Source: an uncultured Bacteroides sp. (GTDB lineage: Bacteria; Bacteroidota; Bacteroidia; Bacteroidales; Bacteroidaceae). From it: 64,000 nucleotides of DNA. The position numbers and the translations under genes are program-made. The notes below the pieces were generated by a model that saw only the letters and a list, made by a program, of their open reading frames with translations, ran no database searches and was not told the origin of the DNA. The DNA lies in the NCBI RefSeq assembly GCF_959029255.1, contig NZ_CAUFUE010000028.1, positions 1-64,000 of the forward strand, in the 5' to 3' direction. Numbering within the stretch: the first letter of the stretch is position 1; every line of letters begins with the position of its first letter. Shown here in pieces: positions 52,210-61,095 of this stretch.

Positions 52210-54059
52210 TGAGAAAACTAATAGTTATTATAATCGGACTGGTAGCGTGTACTCTGCACGCTACAGCCGATAGGAAAGAAATAAGGATTGATAAAGTAGA
52301 GCAGATAAAGGATTATACTCCCATTGTCAATAAAATCCTGGAAGAGCATCCTCAGGGAGATATCTGTTTGACGTTTGGTTCCGGTGTCTTTCCCTTTTAT
52401 CCTGAAAAGGCAAGAGGGCGATATTTATGTGTGTCTAATAATGATAACGGATATAAACGAGTAGTTTTCAATCTGACGGATATGCAGAATGTTGTTATTA
52501 AGGGCGATAGTACAACTTTATTACTACATGGTAAATTGACTCCTTTCTTGCTTTCATGCAGTAAGCAAATCAACATATCAGGCGTGGATATAGATTATGA
52601 TTGTCCATTTGTTTTTGAGGGAAAAGTTATAGCAAATAGCCCTGAGGAACACAGTTTCACTTTACAAGTGCATCCTGATAACCCTTATTATATAAAAGAC
52701 AATCGTTTGTTTTTTAAGGGATATGACTGGGAATCACCACTTGGTGAGAATATCGTTTTTTTACCGGAAACACATTCACCTATCTATAATACATCTCTTT
52801 ATGAACATGCCTGGCACACCAGGGAACTGAAAGCTGAAGAAATATCTCCGGGAGTTGTCAAGTTTAGTGATATGATGTCAAAAGAGGTGCCGCCTGTTGG
52901 AACTGTATATACAGATAAGGGACCGCACGGCAAAAATCGGGAAGTGCCCGGATTTATCATACAGCATTGCTCTGAAATCCAATTAAGCGGGATTAATGTA
53001 TACCGCACGGGGGCAATGGCATTGATAGCCGAGAAAAGCAATAATCTCTCATTGGATTCCTTCAATATCTGTCTGCACGATAATTCCGACCGGATGATTT
53101 CTGCATCTGCTGATGCCACCCATTTTGTTGGATGCAAGGGGGATATCCTGATAAAGAACTGCCGTTTTGAAGGTATGCTTGATGATGCAAGCAATATACA
53201 CGCCACCTATATGAAAGTGGATGATATACTAGATTGGAATACGGTCGGCGCTTCTTTCGGACATTTTCAGCAGGAAGGTTATGATTTTGGTAATAAGGGT
53301 GATAGTATTGCTTTTGTAAACAGGGCGGACCTGACGGTAATGGCCAAAGGAAAAATCACTCGTGTAATTCAGTTGAACGAGAACTATTACCGGATAGAAA
53401 CAGATGTTGATGTACGTCCCTTCCATGATAAAAAGTTGAGTATTGCTAACCTGAGTGATAATGCAAAGGTACGTATAAGCAAGTGTTCCGTTCGCCACAA
53501 CCGGGCGCGTAGTTTGCTCATTTCCACAGGTGGGCCGGTGCTGATTGAAGATTGTTATTTTGCCTCTATGATGGCGGGGATACGTATTTGTGGAGATGCA
53601 AACTATTGGTATGAATCCGGTAATGTAAAAGATGTCACTATTCGCAATAATACGTTTGAAGATTTGGGTCTTGGCGGACACGCTCCGCAAGCTATCTTGC
53701 AAATAGACCCGGTGATTCCACCTAAAGAACGTAAGAATGTTTGTTACCATGGTACCATACGTTTTGAGAATAACTTGATTCGCGCTTTTGATACGCAGGT
53801 TATTTATGCATTGAGCGTTGATAGCTTGATTATTACAGGGAACAGGTTTATTGACTCGCAGTCATATCCTCCTCTATTTCCCGGATTGTCGGTTATTGAT
53901 GTACAATATTGTAATAATATAGTGGTAAAGCAGAATGACTTTAAGAACTGGCAGAAAGGTGCTACGCTCAGTATTAAGGAGTGTAAGTTTCAGAAATTAG
54001 ACAAGAAAATGCCATTGGAGATTGTAGTAAATGCTAATCGGTATTTTTATCAGGAGTAG
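52206..54059 (+). CDS. alpha-1,3-galactosidase, GH110 type
   Basis: A 617-residue secreted protein with a signal peptide (ending ATA) and a right-handed beta-helix (many parallel repeats such as GPVLIEDCYFASMMAGIRI). The segment MLDDASNIHATYM near residues 323-335 matches the conserved block of GH110, which contains the proposed acidic residues. GH110 enzymes remove terminal alpha-1,3-linked galactose from host glycans (blood group B or linear alpha-Gal) or from algal polysaccharides. Its presence suggests the substrate of the locus carries such a cap. Subfamily A or B cannot be read off. Confidence 0.85.
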   Translation: MMRKLIVIIIGLVACTLHATADRKEIRIDKVEQIKDYTPIVNKILEEHPQGDICLTFGSGVFPFYPEKARGRYLCVSNNDNGYKRVVFNLTDMQNVVIKGDSTTLLLHGKLTPFLLSCSKQINISGVDIDYDCPFVFEGKVIANSPEEHSFTLQVHPDNPYYIKDNRLFFKGYDWESPLGENIVFLPETHSPIYNTSLYEHAWHTRELKAEEISPGVVKFSDMMSKEVPPVGTVYTDKGPHGKNREVPGFIIQHCSEIQLSGINVYRTGAMALIAEKSNNLSLDSFNICLHDNSDRMISASADATHFVGCKGDILIKNCRFEGMLDDASNIHATYMKVDDILDWNTVGASFGHFQQEGYDFGNKGDSIAFVNRADLTVMAKGKITRVIQLNENYYRIETDVDVRPFHDKKLSIANLSDNAKVRISKCSVRHNRARSLLISTGGPVLIEDCYFASMMAGIRICGDANYWYESGNVKDVTIRNNTFEDLGLGGHAPQAILQIDPVIPPKERKNVCYHGTIRFENNLIRAFDTQVIYALSVDSLIITGNRFIDSQSYPPLFPGLSVIDVQYCNNIVVKQNDFKNWQKGATLSIKECKFQKLDKKMPLEIVVNANRYFYQE

Positions 54060-54097
54060 AATACCCGAAATATCATTTCTTAGATTATTAATTTACA

Positions 54098-54138
54098 GGG
54101 GGCTGTCTGACTTTCAATAGCTAGACAGCCCCCATGTT
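54098..54138 (+). terminator. terminator at the end of the PUL
   Basis: Perfect 11-bp stem (GGGGGCTGTCT / AGACAGCCCCC), 14-base loop, then ATGTTTCTTTT. Confidence 0.8.
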
Positions 54139-54164
54139 TCTTTTGTATAACCTTTTGAATTTAT

Positions 54165-55145
54165 TTAAGGTAGCAGCGGTTCAATTTCATTGAAGATGCG
54201 ATATAAATCTTCTTTCGTCTCTGCCCGTAGCATCGCTATCCTCGTATCCCGGAAATTGGGAATACCCTTGAACAACGGACTCGCTGCCAGATGGCGGCGT
54301 ACATGCAGAATACCCCGGCGTTCATCTAGCAGATTGACGCTGTCTTCCACTTCTTGTCGGAGCACATTCAGCCGCCATGTTGAACTCAACGGAGGTAGTT
54401 CCTCTCCGGTTTCCAGATAGTGCTTTACTTCCTTGAAGAACCATGGGCGACCGAAGCTGGCGCGCCCTATCATGATGGCATCTACTCCATAAAGGTCGAA
54501 ACACTCCTTGGCTCTTTGAGGTGTGGTGATGTCACCATTACCGATGATAGGAATATGCATGCGTGGATTTTTCTTCACTTCCCCGATGAGCGTCCAGTCC
54601 GCTTCACCGGTGTACATTTGGGCACGGGTACGGCCGTGGATGGTAAGTGCGGCAATTCCGCAATCCTGTAGCTGTTCGGCAAGGTCTACAATGATTTTGT
54701 TGTTCGCGTCCCAACCCAAGCGCGTCTTCACGGTCACGGGTATCTTCACTGCATCTACCACGGCACGGGTAATCTCCAGCATCTTGGGTACGTTTTGCAG
54801 CATGCCCGCCCCGGCGCCTTTGCCTGCCACCCGCTTCACGGGACAACCGAAATTAATATCCAATATATCAGGACGAGCCTGCTCCACGATGCGTGCGGCC
54901 TCCACCATCGTATCCGTGTCTCTGCCATATATCTGTATAGCTACGGGACGTTCTTCATCACTGATATTCAGCTTCTGCTCCGTCTTGCTCACAGAGCGTA
55001 TCAGGGCATCGGCAGATACGAATTCGGTATATACCATATCCGCTCCAAACTTCTTGCACATCAGGCGGAAAGCCGGGTCGGTAACGTCTTCCATCGGAGC
55101 TAAGAATACAGAGCGTTCGCCTAGATTTATAGAACCTATCTTCAT
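54165..55145 (-). CDS. dusB: tRNA dihydrouridine synthase (DusB-type)
   Basis: A 326-residue flavoprotein. MEDVTDPAFR near residue 18 opens the flavin site, and LDINFGCPVKRVAGKGAGA holds the catalytic cysteine. GNGDITTP and MIGRASFGRPW are typical. It reduces uridine to dihydrouridine in tRNA D loops. Length is normal. Confidence 0.93.
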   Translation of the reverse strand: MKIGSINLGERSVFLAPMEDVTDPAFRLMCKKFGADMVYTEFVSADALIRSVSKTEQKLNISDEERPVAIQIYGRDTDTMVEAARIVEQARPDILDINFGCPVKRVAGKGAGAGMLQNVPKMLEITRAVVDAVKIPVTVKTRLGWDANNKIIVDLAEQLQDCGIAALTIHGRTRAQMYTGEADWTLIGEVKKNPRMHIPIIGNGDITTPQRAKECFDLYGVDAIMIGRASFGRPWFFKEVKHYLETGEELPPLSSTWRLNVLRQEVEDSVNLLDERRGILHVRRHLAASPLFKGIPNFRDTRIAMLRAETKEDLYRIFNEIEPLLP

Positions 55146-55196
55146 GAATAGATTGAACTAAATGATTATTTCGCTGCAAAAATACAGAAAAAAGAT

Positions 55197-55204
55197 TACC
55201 TTTG
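55197..55204 (+). promoter_or_regulatory. -7 element of the DUF2059 gene
   Basis: TACCTTTG fits TAnnTTTG, 31 bases before the ATG at 55236. Confidence 0.5.
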
Positions 55205-55235
55205 TATCATTCATTCATTTAACAGATGTGGAATT

Positions 55236-55694
55236 ATGAAAAAAGACTTGGTTTTAGTTGCGATGTGTGTGGCAATGTTGTTTGCGGTCATCCCTTCGGT
55301 TTCGGCACAGGCGGTGAGTAGCGAGTACAAGGTTGAACTGAAAAAAATGCTGGAACTATCCGGCTCTATGGAATCGGCAAAGACTATTGTGCCACAGATG
55401 GTTTCTATGTTGAAGCAGCAAAATCAGGCTTCTGCTTCTTTTTGGGATAATTTTCAGAAGAAGTGGGAAGAAAAGTTCAGTGGTAAGCTGGTGGAGCTTT
55501 ATGCTCCCGTCTATCAGAAATATCTGACACTGGATGACTTGAAGAAGATTGTCGTTTTCTATGAATCGCCTGTCGGGAAGAAACTGGCCGCTTCTACTCC
55601 TTCCATGATGGTTGAGGGTATGCAGATAGGACAAAAGCTGGGAATGGAGATTGCCACTGAATTTCAACAGGAATTGCAGATGCAGGGAAAATAA
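55236..55694 (+). CDS. DUF2059 family secreted protein
   Basis: A 152-residue protein with a signal peptide (ending VSAQ) and the DUF2059 helical domain (YQKYLTLDDLKKIVVFYESPV, then GKKLA). The family is widespread and of unknown function. It is followed closely by the U32 peptidase gene. Confidence 0.87.
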   Translation: MKKDLVLVAMCVAMLFAVIPSVSAQAVSSEYKVELKKMLELSGSMESAKTIVPQMVSMLKQQNQASASFWDNFQKKWEEKFSGKLVELYAPVYQKYLTLDDLKKIVVFYESPVGKKLAASTPSMMVEGMQIGQKLGMEIATEFQQELQMQGK

Positions 55695-55750
55695 TGTCTC
55701 TCCTGCAACGTCGTTTGCAGACAGTTCCTTTTATTATAATGATGTAATTT

Positions 55751-57034
55751 ATGGATTTGAAAGATTTTGAAATCATGGCGCCGGTAGGCTCTCGCGAGTC
55801 TCTTGCCGCTGCCATTCAGGCAGGTGCGGATTCCATTTATTTCGGTATAGAGAACCTGAATATGCGTGCCCGTTCCGCCAATACTTTCACGATTGATGAT
55901 TTGCGGGAGATAGCCCGGACGTGCGACGAGCATGGCATGAAAAGCTATCTCACGGTAAATACTATCATTTACGATAACGATATTCCCTTGATGCGCACCA
56001 TCGTGGATGCGGCTCATGAAGCCGGTATTTCGGCTGTGATTGCGGCCGATGTGGCGGTGATGAGTTATGCACGCCGGATAGGACAGGAAGTGCACCTTTC
56101 CACCCAGTTGAATATATCCAATGTGGAAGCGCTGCGGTTCTATGCACAGTTTGCCGATGTGGTGGTACTGGCACGTGAGCTGAACCTGGAACAGGTGGCT
56201 GAAATCTACCGCCATATTTGCGAAGAGAATATCTGCGGACCGAGTGGTGAGCAACTGCGTATTGAAATGTTCTGCCACGGAGCGCTCTGCATGGCTGTGT
56301 CCGGCAAGTGCTATCTCTCACTGCACGAAATGAACCACTCCGCCAACCGGGGCGCTTGCATGCAGGTTTGCCGTCGCAGCTACACCGTGCGCGACAAAGA
56401 GACGGATGTGGAACTGGATGTTGACAACCAGTATATCATGTCCCCCAAGGACTTGAAAACCATCCACTTTATGAACAAGATGCTGGATGCCGGTGTGCGT
56501 GTCTTCAAGATTGAAGGACGTGCCCGTGGCCCCGAATACGTGCGTACAGTGGTGGAATGTTATAAAGAAGCTATTCGTGCCTATCTGGACGGTACTTTCA
56601 CCGATGAGAAGATTGCTGTTTGGGACGAACGCCTGAAGACTGTTTTCAACCGTGGTTTCTGGGACGGATATTATCTGGGACAACGTCTGGGCGAGTGGAC
56701 CAAGAATTATGGCTCCGCCGCTACGGAGCGCAAGATTTATGTGGGCAAGGGTATCCGCTACTTCTCCAATATCGGTGTGGCGGAGTTTCTGGTAGAAGCA
56801 GCCGAAGTCAGCGTGGGAGATAAATTGCTGATAACAGGCCCCACGACCGGTGCGGAATTCCTTACGTTGGACGAGGCGCGTGTAGACCTGAAGCCTGTAC
56901 AGACGGTGAAGAAGGGACAGCATTTCTCGATGAAATCGGTTAAAATACGCCCTAGTGATAAGTTGTATAAGCTGGTTTCTGTAGAAGAACTGAAGAAGTT
57001 CAAGGGGCTGGATGTGGAGCAACAACGGGGTTGA
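55751..57034 (+). CDS. U32 family peptidase / tRNA hydroxylation-type protein
   Basis: A 427-residue U32 protein. The signature IEMFCHGALCMAVSGKCYLS lies near residues 174-193, followed by NRGACMQVCRR; the conserved cysteines suggest an Fe-S cluster. Members are called collagenase-like proteases, but several (TrhP, RlhA) act in tRNA or rRNA hydroxylation; this length fits the TrhP group. I favour RNA modification. Confidence 0.88.
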   Translation: MDLKDFEIMAPVGSRESLAAAIQAGADSIYFGIENLNMRARSANTFTIDDLREIARTCDEHGMKSYLTVNTIIYDNDIPLMRTIVDAAHEAGISAVIAADVAVMSYARRIGQEVHLSTQLNISNVEALRFYAQFADVVVLARELNLEQVAEIYRHICEENICGPSGEQLRIEMFCHGALCMAVSGKCYLSLHEMNHSANRGACMQVCRRSYTVRDKETDVELDVDNQYIMSPKDLKTIHFMNKMLDAGVRVFKIEGRARGPEYVRTVVECYKEAIRAYLDGTFTDEKIAVWDERLKTVFNRGFWDGYYLGQRLGEWTKNYGSAATERKIYVGKGIRYFSNIGVAEFLVEAAEVSVGDKLLITGPTTGAEFLTLDEARVDLKPVQTVKKGQHFSMKSVKIRPSDKLYKLVSVEELKKFKGLDVEQQRG

Positions 57035-57049
57035 AACGTAAACGAATCT

Positions 57050-57133
57050 CTTTTTTAGACACGGATTACAGGGATTTCACGGGCTTTAGTGCCAAAGAAA
57101 CAGTGTTAACCTGTGTAATCCGTGCCCGATTTA
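57050..57133. repeat. dispersed element of the GGATTACACGGATTTCACGG family
   Basis: TTTTTTAGACACGGATTACAGG...TTTCACGG and the partner CTGTGTAATCCGTGCCCGA form an imperfect inverted repeat like those at 15121 and 30723. An ORF running through it (57031) is an extension of the thioesterase frame. Confidence 0.65.
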
Positions 57134-57147
57134 TTATATGTGAAGTT

Positions 57148-57555
57148 ATGGACTATATTTATGAACTGACAATGAAGGTGCGCGACTATGAGTGCGACCT
57201 GCAAGGTATTGTCAACAATGCCAACTATCAGCACTATCTGGAGCACACGCGTCACGAGTTCCTGCTGAATACGGGAGTCAGCTTTGCCGCACTGCACGAA
57301 CAAGGTGTAGACCCGGTAGTGGCGCGTATCAGTATGTCTTTCAAGACTCCTTTGAAGAGTGGCGATGAGTTTGTGTCCAAGTTGTATATGAAGAAAGAAG
57401 GTATCAAGTACGTATTCTATCAAGACATCTTCCGCGCTTCCGACGGTAAGGTCTGCCTGAAAGGCATAGTCGAAACGGTATGTGTGGTAAATGGCCGTTT
57501 AAGTGACAGCGAACTCTTCGACAATATCTTTGCCCCTTATCTTAAGTCTATGTGA
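57148..57555 (+). CDS. acyl-CoA thioesterase, hotdog fold
   Basis: A 135-residue protein. The hotdog-fold motif VRDYECDLQGIVNNANYQHY near residues 10-29 resembles 4-hydroxybenzoyl-CoA thioesterase/YbgC-type enzymes. It would hydrolyse acyl-CoA or acyl-ACP. The start at 57148 (MDYIYELTMK) is chosen since the upstream part of the frame is repeat DNA. Confidence 0.9.
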   Translation: MDYIYELTMKVRDYECDLQGIVNNANYQHYLEHTRHEFLLNTGVSFAALHEQGVDPVVARISMSFKTPLKSGDEFVSKLYMKKEGIKYVFYQDIFRASDGKVCLKGIVETVCVVNGRLSDSELFDNIFAPYLKSM

Positions 57556-57579
57556 ACAGTTTAAGTCTGTGTGAACAGT
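57542..57579 (+). repeat. 19-bp tandem duplication at a gene junction
   Basis: TTAAGTCTATGTGAACAGT (57542) is directly followed by TTAAGTCTGTGTGAACAGT (57561). The first copy contains the thioesterase stop TGA, the second supplies the GTG start of the dprA frame. It looks like a recent slippage duplication. Confidence 0.85.
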
Positions 57580-58704
57580 GATGAAATGAATAACGACGAA
57601 CACGTTTGTAGTATAGCTCTCACGCTTTGCCCCGGTATAGGACATATCGGGGCAAAGCGTTTAATAGACGGTATGGGTAGTGCCGTCGAAGTCTTCCGCC
57701 AACGCTTGGCGCTTCCCGAACTCCTTCCCGGGGTAAACCCTTCAGTAGTCAACGCCCTCGATTGTCCTGCCGCCTTCCTCCGTGCGGAGCGTGAAATGGA
57801 GTTTGTGGAAAAGAACCGTCTATCCTGTCTGTGCTTTCACGATGAGGCTTATCCCTCCCGTCTGCGTGAGTGTGAAGATGCGCCGCTTGTACTCTTCTTC
57901 AAAGGGAATACGGACTTCAACCGCCTGCATGTCATCAATATGGTAGGTACACGCCGTGCCACCGATTACGGAAAACAATTCTGTGCCGATTTCCTTCACG
58001 ACCTGGCTACCCTTTGTCCCGATATTCTAGTCGTCAGCGGATTGGCTTACGGCATCGACATCCATGCCCATCGTGCCGCATTGGCAAATAACCTTTCTAC
58101 CGTTGCCGTCCTGGCGCATGGCTTGGACCGTATCTATCCTCTTGTCCATCGCAAAACCGCCATCGACATGCTGCCCAATGGCGGACTGCTCACAGAGTTC
58201 CTCACTGAAACCAATCCCGACCGGCATAACTTTGTCAGCCGCAACCGCATTGTAGCCGGTATGAGCGATGCAACCATCGTTGTAGAATCCGCCGTCAAGG
58301 GTGGTTCGCTGATTACCGCCGAACTGGCGGAAAGTTATCACAGGGATTGCTTTGCCGTTCCCGGACGTGTCACCGATGCCGCTTCGATAGGTTGCAACCA
58401 CCTGATACGCGATAACAAAGCGGCACTTATCCAGAATGCCGAAGACTTTCTGCAAGTAATGGGTTGGATGGAACCGGAACAGACAGCCAAGCCGGAAGGT
58501 ATCCAGCGCAATCTTTTCCCTGAACTGACCGGAGAAGAAGAAACCGTCGTCCGCATCCTTTCCCGTCAGGGAGACTTACATGTCAATACTTTGGTGGTAG
58601 AGGCAAATATTCCTGTAAACCGTATGAGCGCCCTGCTGTTTGAGTTGGAAATGAAAGGAGTGGTAAAAGCATTGGTTGGCGGAGTCTATCGCCTATTGGC
58701 ATAA
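57571..58704 (+). CDS. dprA: DNA-processing protein DprA
   Basis: A 377-residue protein (372 from the ATG at 57586). The Rossmann core has VGTRRATDYGKQ, SGLAYGIDIHAHRAAL, FVSRNRIVAGMSD and the C-terminal winged-helix-like region. DprA loads RecA onto incoming single strands in natural transformation and is present even in species not known to be competent. The start may be the GTG at 57571 or the ATG at 57586; the latter avoids the duplicated sequence. Confidence 0.95.
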   Translation: MNSDEMNNDEHVCSIALTLCPGIGHIGAKRLIDGMGSAVEVFRQRLALPELLPGVNPSVVNALDCPAAFLRAEREMEFVEKNRLSCLCFHDEAYPSRLRECEDAPLVLFFKGNTDFNRLHVINMVGTRRATDYGKQFCADFLHDLATLCPDILVVSGLAYGIDIHAHRAALANNLSTVAVLAHGLDRIYPLVHRKTAIDMLPNGGLLTEFLTETNPDRHNFVSRNRIVAGMSDATIVVESAVKGGSLITAELAESYHRDCFAVPGRVTDAASIGCNHLIRDNKAALIQNAEDFLQVMGWMEPEQTAKPEGIQRNLFPELTGEEETVVRILSRQGDLHVNTLVVEANIPVNRMSALLFELEMKGVVKALVGGVYRLLA

Positions 58705-58709
58705 AAAAA

Positions 58710-58727
58710 GGAGTACCGCTGTACTCC
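58710..58727 (+). terminator. short hairpin after dprA
   Basis: A 7-bp stem (GGAGTAC / GTACTCC) with a CGCT loop. A T-run is lacking on this strand, but an A-run precedes it, so it could also act on the other strand. Confidence 0.45.
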
Positions 58728-59111
58728 AACCTTTGTTAACCTTAAATCTAATACTATGAAAAAAATCACATGACAAATGTATGTGTTTCGGACATATCCT
58801 CCAAACTTTTACTCTTTCTTTGTCTATCTTTTAAATTTCTTTCACGGATATTTACTGTTTTCGCACACGGAATGACGATATGGACTAAATAAGTAGTGTG
58901 CACTAACGAAATGTCAACTTTAGGTGGAGTTAACCTGTTCCGTTATTACTCCTTGTCCTTATTCCTGGGATATGTTCACTCGTTTTCGCCCGATAAGTTG
59001 CAAATCTGTTCCAATCGGTTCACAGAAGCTTTCACACGCTAAAAAGAGTTATAAAATCCTTAATAGCTATTAATTATATATCATAAATTTGTCCACATAC
59101 AACGCAGAGTT
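58728..59111 (+). other. long leader of the fimbrial operon
   Basis: This 384-bp gap has no ORF of note. It includes AACCTTAAATCTAATACTATG followed by a five-codon frame (MKKIT, then TGA), which resembles a short leader peptide. No TAnnTTTG with good spacing was found near 59112, so the promoter of the fimbrial genes is not fixed. Confidence 0.4.
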
Positions 59112-60092
59112 ATGGTAAACCGCTTCTATATATCTATTCTTTTAATACTCTTTTTTTTGATTACGGGAGGAGTAGATGCAGGAGCAAAAGAACCTGAAAC
59201 GAGCGACGTTGTATATGGCAAGACACAGAGTCCTGTGGAAACGCAGGATGAATGGGAGGAAGTTTACCGGTGGGTGGCTTCTGACGTGGAAGTGCCCGAT
59301 AGAGAAGAGGTCTTGATGCTGATTCGATATCATTATGGGAATTTTGACAGATTGGTGAAGTTATTGCGTTATCTGGATGATGGCAAGCCCTATACTTATT
59401 TGTCACAGCATATTTTTCCAAGAATATGCAAGCGGAGAATGATGAGGGAAGAATTGCTTGCAGCAGGGGTACAAGTGCCTGTAGAAGCAGTGCCGACGGT
59501 GTCTTTGGAAATTGGAAGTATGGTTCCACCCGCTCCGGTTGCGCAGAAGAAGGAGAGGGAAGATGCCTCGTCTCGTAGGGTTATTTTAGCGTTGAAGAAT
59601 AACATTCTCTATGATTTGGCATTGGCTCCAAATGTGGAAATTGAGCTTTCGATGGGAAAGCGGTGGTCTTTGAATACTGAGTATAAATGTCCGTGGTGGC
59701 TGAACAATCAACATAGCTTTTGCTATCAGCTTCTTTCGGGGGGCGTAGAAGCACGTTGTTGGCTGGGTAACCGGCGGAAACGTAACCGGCTGACCGGACA
59801 CTTTCTGGGAGTATATGCCGAAGGCGGTGCTTATGATTTCCAATTGAAGGAAGATAAGGGATATCGGGGCAGGTATTATGCCGCATCCGGACTGACTTAT
59901 GGTTATACGCATCAGATGGCTTCTCATTTGGCTATTGAGTTTAGCTTGGGCGTGGGCTATTTGGAGACGGAATACCGGAAATACACCTCTTATCAGGGAG
60001 ATTTGGTTTGGACCAATAGCGGACGCTATCACTTCATCGGGCCTACAAAAGCTAAGATTTCTTTGGTATGGCTTATAACGGCAGGGAGGTGA
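59112..60092 (+). CDS. DUF3575 domain protein of the fimbrial locus
   Basis: A 326-residue exported protein (signal ending DAGAK). The C-terminal two thirds match DUF3575, an outer-membrane beta-barrel-like domain (KNNILYDLALAPNVEIELSM, YKCPWWLNNQ). Such genes open Mfa/Fim-type fimbrial clusters in Bacteroidota. The stop overlaps the DUF5119 start by one base. Confidence 0.88.
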   Translation: MVNRFYISILLILFFLITGGVDAGAKEPETSDVVYGKTQSPVETQDEWEEVYRWVASDVEVPDREEVLMLIRYHYGNFDRLVKLLRYLDDGKPYTYLSQHIFPRICKRRMMREELLAAGVQVPVEAVPTVSLEIGSMVPPAPVAQKKEREDASSRRVILALKNNILYDLALAPNVEIELSMGKRWSLNTEYKCPWWLNNQHSFCYQLLSGGVEARCWLGNRRKRNRLTGHFLGVYAEGGAYDFQLKEDKGYRGRYYAASGLTYGYTHQMASHLAIEFSLGVGYLETEYRKYTSYQGDLVWTNSGRYHFIGPTKAKISLVWLITAGR

Positions 60093-61051
60093 TGAAGATG
60101 GGACGGGTCAAATATGGACTATTTCTGCTTCTGCTCTGCATGGTGGCTTCCTTGTCGGGATGTAGCTTTCGGGATATGCTGGATAATTATCCGGTGAGTG
60201 GGGTGCAGATAAAATTGGATTGGACGGGGGTGACGGATAAGCTGCCTGAGACGATGCGGGTTATCTTTTATCCGAAAGATGCGGTAGGTAGGAAAGTTGA
60301 CGATTATCTCTCGTCTGCGGGTGGTGAAGTGGAAGTTCTTCCCGGCAGTTATGCGGTAGTGATTTATAATTTTAATACAGAGAGCATCCAGATACGTGGA
60401 GAAGAGAGTTATGAAACGATTGAAGCATTTACAGGGCATTGCACAGGGCTGAATACGAGTGAAGATATGGTTTGGTCGCCCGACCCCTTATATGTAGTTG
60501 CTTTGGATGATGTGGAGATAGAGAAGAGTGACGTTCCGCTCCAAATGGAGTTTAAGCCGGAAGCGGTGGTGACGAATTACTCATTTGATATAAAGGTTGA
60601 GGGTTTTGACAGGGTATCGGACGTTATTTGCAATGTAGGTGGACTGAGTGGAAGTTATTTTCTTGGAAAGCGGACTTGTGGGTTGTGTGAAGCGCCGATA
60701 TGTGTGGATACAAAGCGTGATGGCGATGTTTTGTGGGGTTATTTCTCACATTTCGTATTGCCGAAAGCGGCTAAGACTCGGGCTAATGTTCCGATGATGT
60801 TGACGCTTATATTGATAAAGAGAGATAACACGCTGCAAGAGGTAAAAGTGGATGTAACGACATTGATTGAGGAGCCTTCTACGGGAGGTGATGATATAAA
60901 ACCTGATTCGGAGGTGCATATTGAGGTTCCTGTACCGGACGGTGAAATAGTGGTGGATGAATTGGAACCGGGAATCGATGAAGGTGGCGGAGGAATAGGT
61001 GGTGATGTGAATGATTGGGATGATGAAACGAATGTGGAATTGCCCGCATAA
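60092..61051 (+). CDS. DUF5119 domain lipoprotein, fimbrial anchor/assembly candidate
   Basis: A 319-residue lipoprotein (signal ending LSGC). DUF5119 proteins lie between DUF3575 and fimbrillin genes and resemble the anchoring proteins FimB/Mfa2. The C-terminus has an acidic, glycine-rich tail (GIDEGGGGIGGDVNDWDDET). I choose the ATG at 60092, in the TGATG overlap; an ATG two codons later is also possible. Confidence 0.85.
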   Translation: MKMGRVKYGLFLLLLCMVASLSGCSFRDMLDNYPVSGVQIKLDWTGVTDKLPETMRVIFYPKDAVGRKVDDYLSSAGGEVEVLPGSYAVVIYNFNTESIQIRGEESYETIEAFTGHCTGLNTSEDMVWSPDPLYVVALDDVEIEKSDVPLQMEFKPEAVVTNYSFDIKVEGFDRVSDVICNVGGLSGSYFLGKRTCGLCEAPICVDTKRDGDVLWGYFSHFVLPKAAKTRANVPMMLTLILIKRDNTLQEVKVDVTTLIEEPSTGGDDIKPDSEVHIEVPVPDGEIVVDELEPGIDEGGGGIGGDVNDWDDETNVELPA

Positions 61052-61095
61052 TTATGTAAGATGACAAACAATATATTAATTAAAAATACAAGATT

